Shown: piece by piece, positions 42,601-44,566 of the stretch
Numbering within the stretch: position 1 is the stretch's first letter
Layout of the letters: each line of letters opens with the position of its first letter
NCBI GenBank assembly: GCA_003978765.1
Contig: QNYO01000089.1
Span: 1 to 44,566 of the forward strand
Source of the DNA: Hydrogenimonas sp.
Lineage (GTDB): Bacteria > Campylobacterota > Campylobacteria > Campylobacterales > Hydrogenimonadaceae
Length of the DNA: 44,566 nucleotides
Reading direction: 5' to 3'
Notes under the pieces: model-generated
The model's database searches: none
Seen by the model: the letters and a program-made list of their open reading frames with translations, nothing else
What the model was told of the DNA's origin: nothing
Translations under genes and position numbers: made by a program

Positions 42601-44424
42601 ACAGAATGCACGCAAACTTTTATCACGTGCACCACGCCCTGCCTCTTGTGCATAGCTCTCTAGAGAGTCTGATACTTCATAGTGGATCACCATTTGGATA
42701 TTGGGCTTATCGACCCCCATTCCAAAGGCGGTTGTTGCCACAACCACATCAATCTCATCATTCCTATAAGCCTGTACAATCTCCTGCTTTATCTCTGAAT
42801 CGAGCTTAGAGTGGAATGAGCAGACCCGCTTGGGGCTAAGGTCTTGACTCAACCTTTCAGCCACCATATCACACTCTTCTGTCGATGAAGGGATATAGAC
42901 GAGTGCTGGTCCTTGGCTCTCACTGAGCAGTTCCAAAAGGCTGAGATACTTCTGCTCTCTTTTCTCAATCGGCACTGCTTTATAGTCGAGGTTGGTGCGT
43001 TCGGGGCTGGCAAGATAGTATTGGAGTGTAAAACCGAGTGTTTGGCGGATGTAACTGCTAATATCCTCAATCACATTGGGTTTGGCTGTGGCAGTAAAAC
43101 AGGAGATGGGGATACGCTCTTGAAAGGGCTTCTCTTTTAACAAATCGTTGATAAACGCACCAATATAGAAGTAGTCGTGCCGAAAATCATGCCCCCATGT
43201 TGAAAGACAGTGCGCCTCATCAATCACAAAACGCTCAATCAGACGGTTTTTGAGCATCGAAAAGATGGTTTGTGAACGTAAACTCTCTGGTGCAAGATAG
43301 AGAATATCTGCCGTACCGTTAATCACCTTCTCAATCGCATCGGCACGCTCTAATGCATTCTGATACCCACTAATTGCCACCGCTGTAAAGTTTTCCACCT
43401 GGGCATTGAATGTTTCGATATGGTCACGTATGAGGGCTTGAAGAGGTGAAATGACAACTGTTAAGCTTTTGTAGTGTTTCGCCTTCACCAGTGCAGGAAG
43501 CCAAAAGGTAAAGGTCTTTCCTCCACCTGTCGGAAGCACTGCCAAAAACGACTCATCACGCAGTGTGGCTTCAACAATTTCACGCTGAGAGAGTGTTGCT
43601 CCACTCTCCAGTGTTGCATTGAGGCGTGGAAACTCTCTAAAGGAGTCAAAGCCAAAGGTATCTTTAGAGAACTCAATCAACCCATCAAGACTCTTTTGCA
43701 GATTAAAGCAGAGCATCTTTTGTACTGTCACAATATCGGGGTAGTCATAGAGAATCTTTGGTGGATGGGCTTTTATCTCAATATTGGGTGTTAAGAGTGC
43801 CAAAATATAGGCAAGTTCTACAGGGTGATTTTGAATGGCATAGAGAATCTTTTCGGGATTATTAATGTCCACATCTAAACACTTCTCAATCATCCTTTGT
43901 AAAAAATAATCACTATGTAAAACTTCAATCTTTGCTTCATCTTTTATCGTCTCAAAAAATCCGTGAAAAAGGGGTTTATCATGTAATAGTGAATAGAAGA
44001 TATTCTGCTGACTCTTTTTTAAGGATAGAAAGTTTTTCACACACTTCTCATACAACTCTCTTGAAAGCTTAGAGTCCTCCACAGGGTCATTGACAAAGAC
44101 ATCTTCACTTTTATACTCTTTGGGCAGGCTATGAAAGGTCTTTTCATTAAAGAGCAGAAGAGAGATAGGAAGTGTATCAACAACTACCCGCTTCTCAATC
44201 AGAGGAGAGAGTGATGTGTTTTTGAGAATCTTCCAGTCAAACTCGATAAAGTTATGACCAGCAATATAGGTCGGATCACACGCCTCTATAAACGCCTTCA
44301 CCTCTGCAAGCGATGAGGTCTTTAGTGTTTTATCACCATAAACAAGACCTATCTCTTTGATTTTAATCGGGTCGGTATCTTTGATGGCTTCAATATCTAA
44401 GAAGAGAATGTTTTGAGTGGACAC
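39589..44424 (-). CDS. Giant exonuclease / RecQ helicase / UvrD helicase fusion protein
   Basis: A 1611-residue DNA-repair-type enzyme with three catalytic modules. Residues about 1-130: DnaQ-like exonuclease with D10/E12 (LDIEA), N58/D63 (GHNFIEFDW) and D117 (NDPVEDS). Residues about 275-640: RecQ-type SF2 helicase with Walker A LPTGGGKT (297-304), DEAH (402-405), SCFTATAKP and YAQEAGRGARD. Residues about 1045-1480: UvrD-type SF1 helicase with AGPGSGKT (1065-1072), LDEFQD (1176-1181), GDDDQCIL (1207-1214), TNFRS, STIHKAKGKEFD and YVGVTRAKKSL. The RecQ zinc cysteines are not evident. The start is GTG 44424 with AGGAG 11 bases upstream. Roles in recombination repair or defence are both possible. 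Confidence 0.9.
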   Translation of the reverse strand: MSTQNILFLDIEAIKDTDPIKIKEIGLVYGDKTLKTSSLAEVKAFIEACDPTYIAGHNFIEFDWKILKNTSLSPLIEKRVVVDTLPISLLLFNEKTFHSLPKEYKSEDVFVNDPVEDSKLSRELYEKCVKNFLSLKKSQQNIFYSLLHDKPLFHGFFETIKDEAKIEVLHSDYFLQRMIEKCLDVDINNPEKILYAIQNHPVELAYILALLTPNIEIKAHPPKILYDYPDIVTVQKMLCFNLQKSLDGLIEFSKDTFGFDSFREFPRLNATLESGATLSQREIVEATLRDESFLAVLPTGGGKTFTFWLPALVKAKHYKSLTVVISPLQALIRDHIETFNAQVENFTAVAISGYQNALERADAIEKVINGTADILYLAPESLRSQTIFSMLKNRLIERFVIDEAHCLSTWGHDFRHDYFYIGAFINDLLKEKPFQERIPISCFTATAKPNVIEDISSYIRQTLGFTLQYYLASPERTNLDYKAVPIEKREQKYLSLLELLSESQGPALVYIPSSTEECDMVAERLSQDLSPKRVCSFHSKLDSEIKQEIVQAYRNDEIDVVVATTAFGMGVDKPNIQMVIHYEVSDSLESYAQEAGRGARDKSLRAFCPLLFDENDLDNHFAMLNRNKVSASEINAVFRVLKKQKSKKVTMTALEIAKAANWDVEDGEKSYEVKVKTALLELEREGYLERHRNKVRYFADAVAKDSFTRLHKMCEKYQIEEEKQQRLTLVLSAILGKGKPKAVQVDEISNILGYKKEEIATAILQLKEWGIINDGKDLSLYIKKSALRRYQTIKEIEYFLLDYLANLQDEVVSMRSLNEALIQHKKIKEGENRTELVKEILKLWRELKDSFSFYRVNRKYDSWYIEIKNYEALKQSLESKHAIAHKVLNYFVTQLDTGRKDTKVHLTFSLLELHKNLHISEPVKSVDKVLFYLHVMGLVELAEGRFIYYAPMEIYKTDKFHQKRKYTKSEYAKRMKPHYERKIEAIHIMGEYAKRLQQNYEHAMTFLKDYFITPYDSFKRKYKLFKEQISQPMTRKRYEKIFNALSKEQKAIIEDKESKTIMVLAGPGSGKTKVLVHKIASLILKEDIKPDQFLMLTYSRTAVSEFKNRLYELIGSTAYDVDIYTFHSYALQLMGRQVQDDKERQDDNLLKKVVGTASQKLRDGEITMPFKSVLVLDEFQDISPDGFALVEAIWEVHEGELRMIAVGDDDQCILEGVNHSDVIFFEKYRERFGNDEEGYKEYALTTNFRSQTSIVDVANHMVQRLQRRFKTEALIPYAKERGQVTLYLYETPHMTAPAIEQVKRVDPTHSIALLAYTNDETSDLYSALYEQGIQARYLSDRKGFRLRNLEEIDYIDIYLKQLCGQSHRIEESYFDRALDELHRHFQGSPHLSLAEQVVDGFRREYDRYYLSLWESYLDEIQLEGFSNNAPVTVSTIHKAKGKEFDTVILLIPSRPMSDELLRLYYVGVTRAKKSLMVLTNDQKLPTILPSHVARIKDYRRYPPIGTKTFLMTLENVVLSVSGWHNSTSKALIAGTKVTMNWCDVCEKFCIYLDHYLLEKISRKFEKEIQKYRNRGYEIKDIEVESVVVWFNKEKNQRIKHALCKIVMRKLS

Positions 44425-44566
44425 GGTGGGGTATGCTCCTAAAGTCTAATACACTTACTAAATAAAATTTCAAATGGTGTCAATCGAAATTCGAATCTAC
44501 CTCACACAATGTAGGGCTTGTCAGGCTTCGCCGACGGAAGAACTGTTTCCGTGCGCCGCAGCACAG
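44425..44566. other. Window-end region with closely spaced GC-rich hairpins
   Basis: Upstream of the helicase gene. The last 45 bases are GC-rich against an AT-rich background and contain three consecutive small hairpins: GGC-TTC-GCC (44524-44532), ACGGAA/TTCCGT (44534-44539 with 44547-44552) and GTGC/GCAC (44551-44554 with 44561-44564). A minus-strand frame is open from the edge to a TGA at 44480-44482 but has no recognisable protein. This may be the end of a structured RNA, repeat or mobile-element boundary cut by the window. Confidence 0.35.

Noticed and set aside
44470-44510. TTCGAAT resembling a tRNA T-loop near the right edge
   Set aside because: The flanking bases do not form the 5-bp T-stem on either strand, and no acceptor or anticodon arm can be drawn.

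Overview
The window looks like chromosomal DNA of a sulfur-oxidising Campylobacterota (Epsilonproteobacteria), probably a Sulfurovum/Sulfurimonas-type chemolithotroph. Two things point there. First, the block rplY-pth-lptG-lysA-HAD-pheA-hisC-fliF is the gene order I know from Campylobacter jejuni (Cj0311 to Cj0318). Second, the window carries a soxXYZAB thiosulfate-oxidation cluster and a UPF0323 lipoprotein of the type found in this phylum. The DNA is AT-rich, genes are tightly packed and frequently overlap, and most lie on the minus strand. I see no rRNA, tRNA, CRISPR array, insertion sequence or prophage.

Layout. 1-5241 (minus): lysA, a HAD phosphatase-like gene, pheA, hisC and the start of fliF, overlapping or nearly touching. 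5242-5546: gene-free, dyad-rich DNA with the lysA promoter. 5547-7719 (minus): rplY, pth, lptG behind their own promoter. 7788-13314 (minus): clpS, clpA, aat (an N-degron pathway set), transaldolase and a PilT-type ATPase. 13379-15346: a trans-sulfuration-type PLP enzyme (minus) divergent from bioD (plus). 15336-20705 (minus): an envelope module made of a UPF0323 lipoprotein and a glutathionylspermidine-synthase-like ATP-grasp protein (compare ygiB-ygiC), an OmpR-type regulator, a sensor kinase, a small His-rich periplasmic protein, a TSP3-type beta-barrel and a glycine-zipper protein.

21015-24243 (plus): a porin preceded by a long leader hairpin, then pyrB and pabB. 24254-32858 (minus): the sulfur region. 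soxX, soxY, soxZ, soxA and soxB come first, followed by a second porin and four secreted accessory proteins: a metallo-beta-lactamase-fold hydrolase, a cytochrome c/thioredoxin fusion, a DsrE-like protein and a tandem DUF302 protein. Together these look like a periplasmic thiosulfate-oxidation apparatus with redox maintenance, sulfur handling and outer-membrane transport.

33035-44424 (minus): an MksF-MksE-MksB-like SMC condensin operon without a visible JetD/MksG nuclease, a REC-GGDEF diguanylate cyclase, and a 1611-residue protein joining a DnaQ-like exonuclease domain, a RecQ-type helicase and a UvrD-type helicase. The last 140 bases are mostly non-coding and end in closely spaced GC-rich hairpins.

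The least expected signals are: a pair of intergenic hairpins with different stems but nearly the same C/U-rich loop, one beside each porin gene; the triple-domain exonuclease/RecQ/UvrD protein next to the orphan Mks condensin; the sox-linked accessory module; and structured leaders before the first porin and between clpS and clpA. Function calls rest on motif and family recognition by eye. No database search was run.
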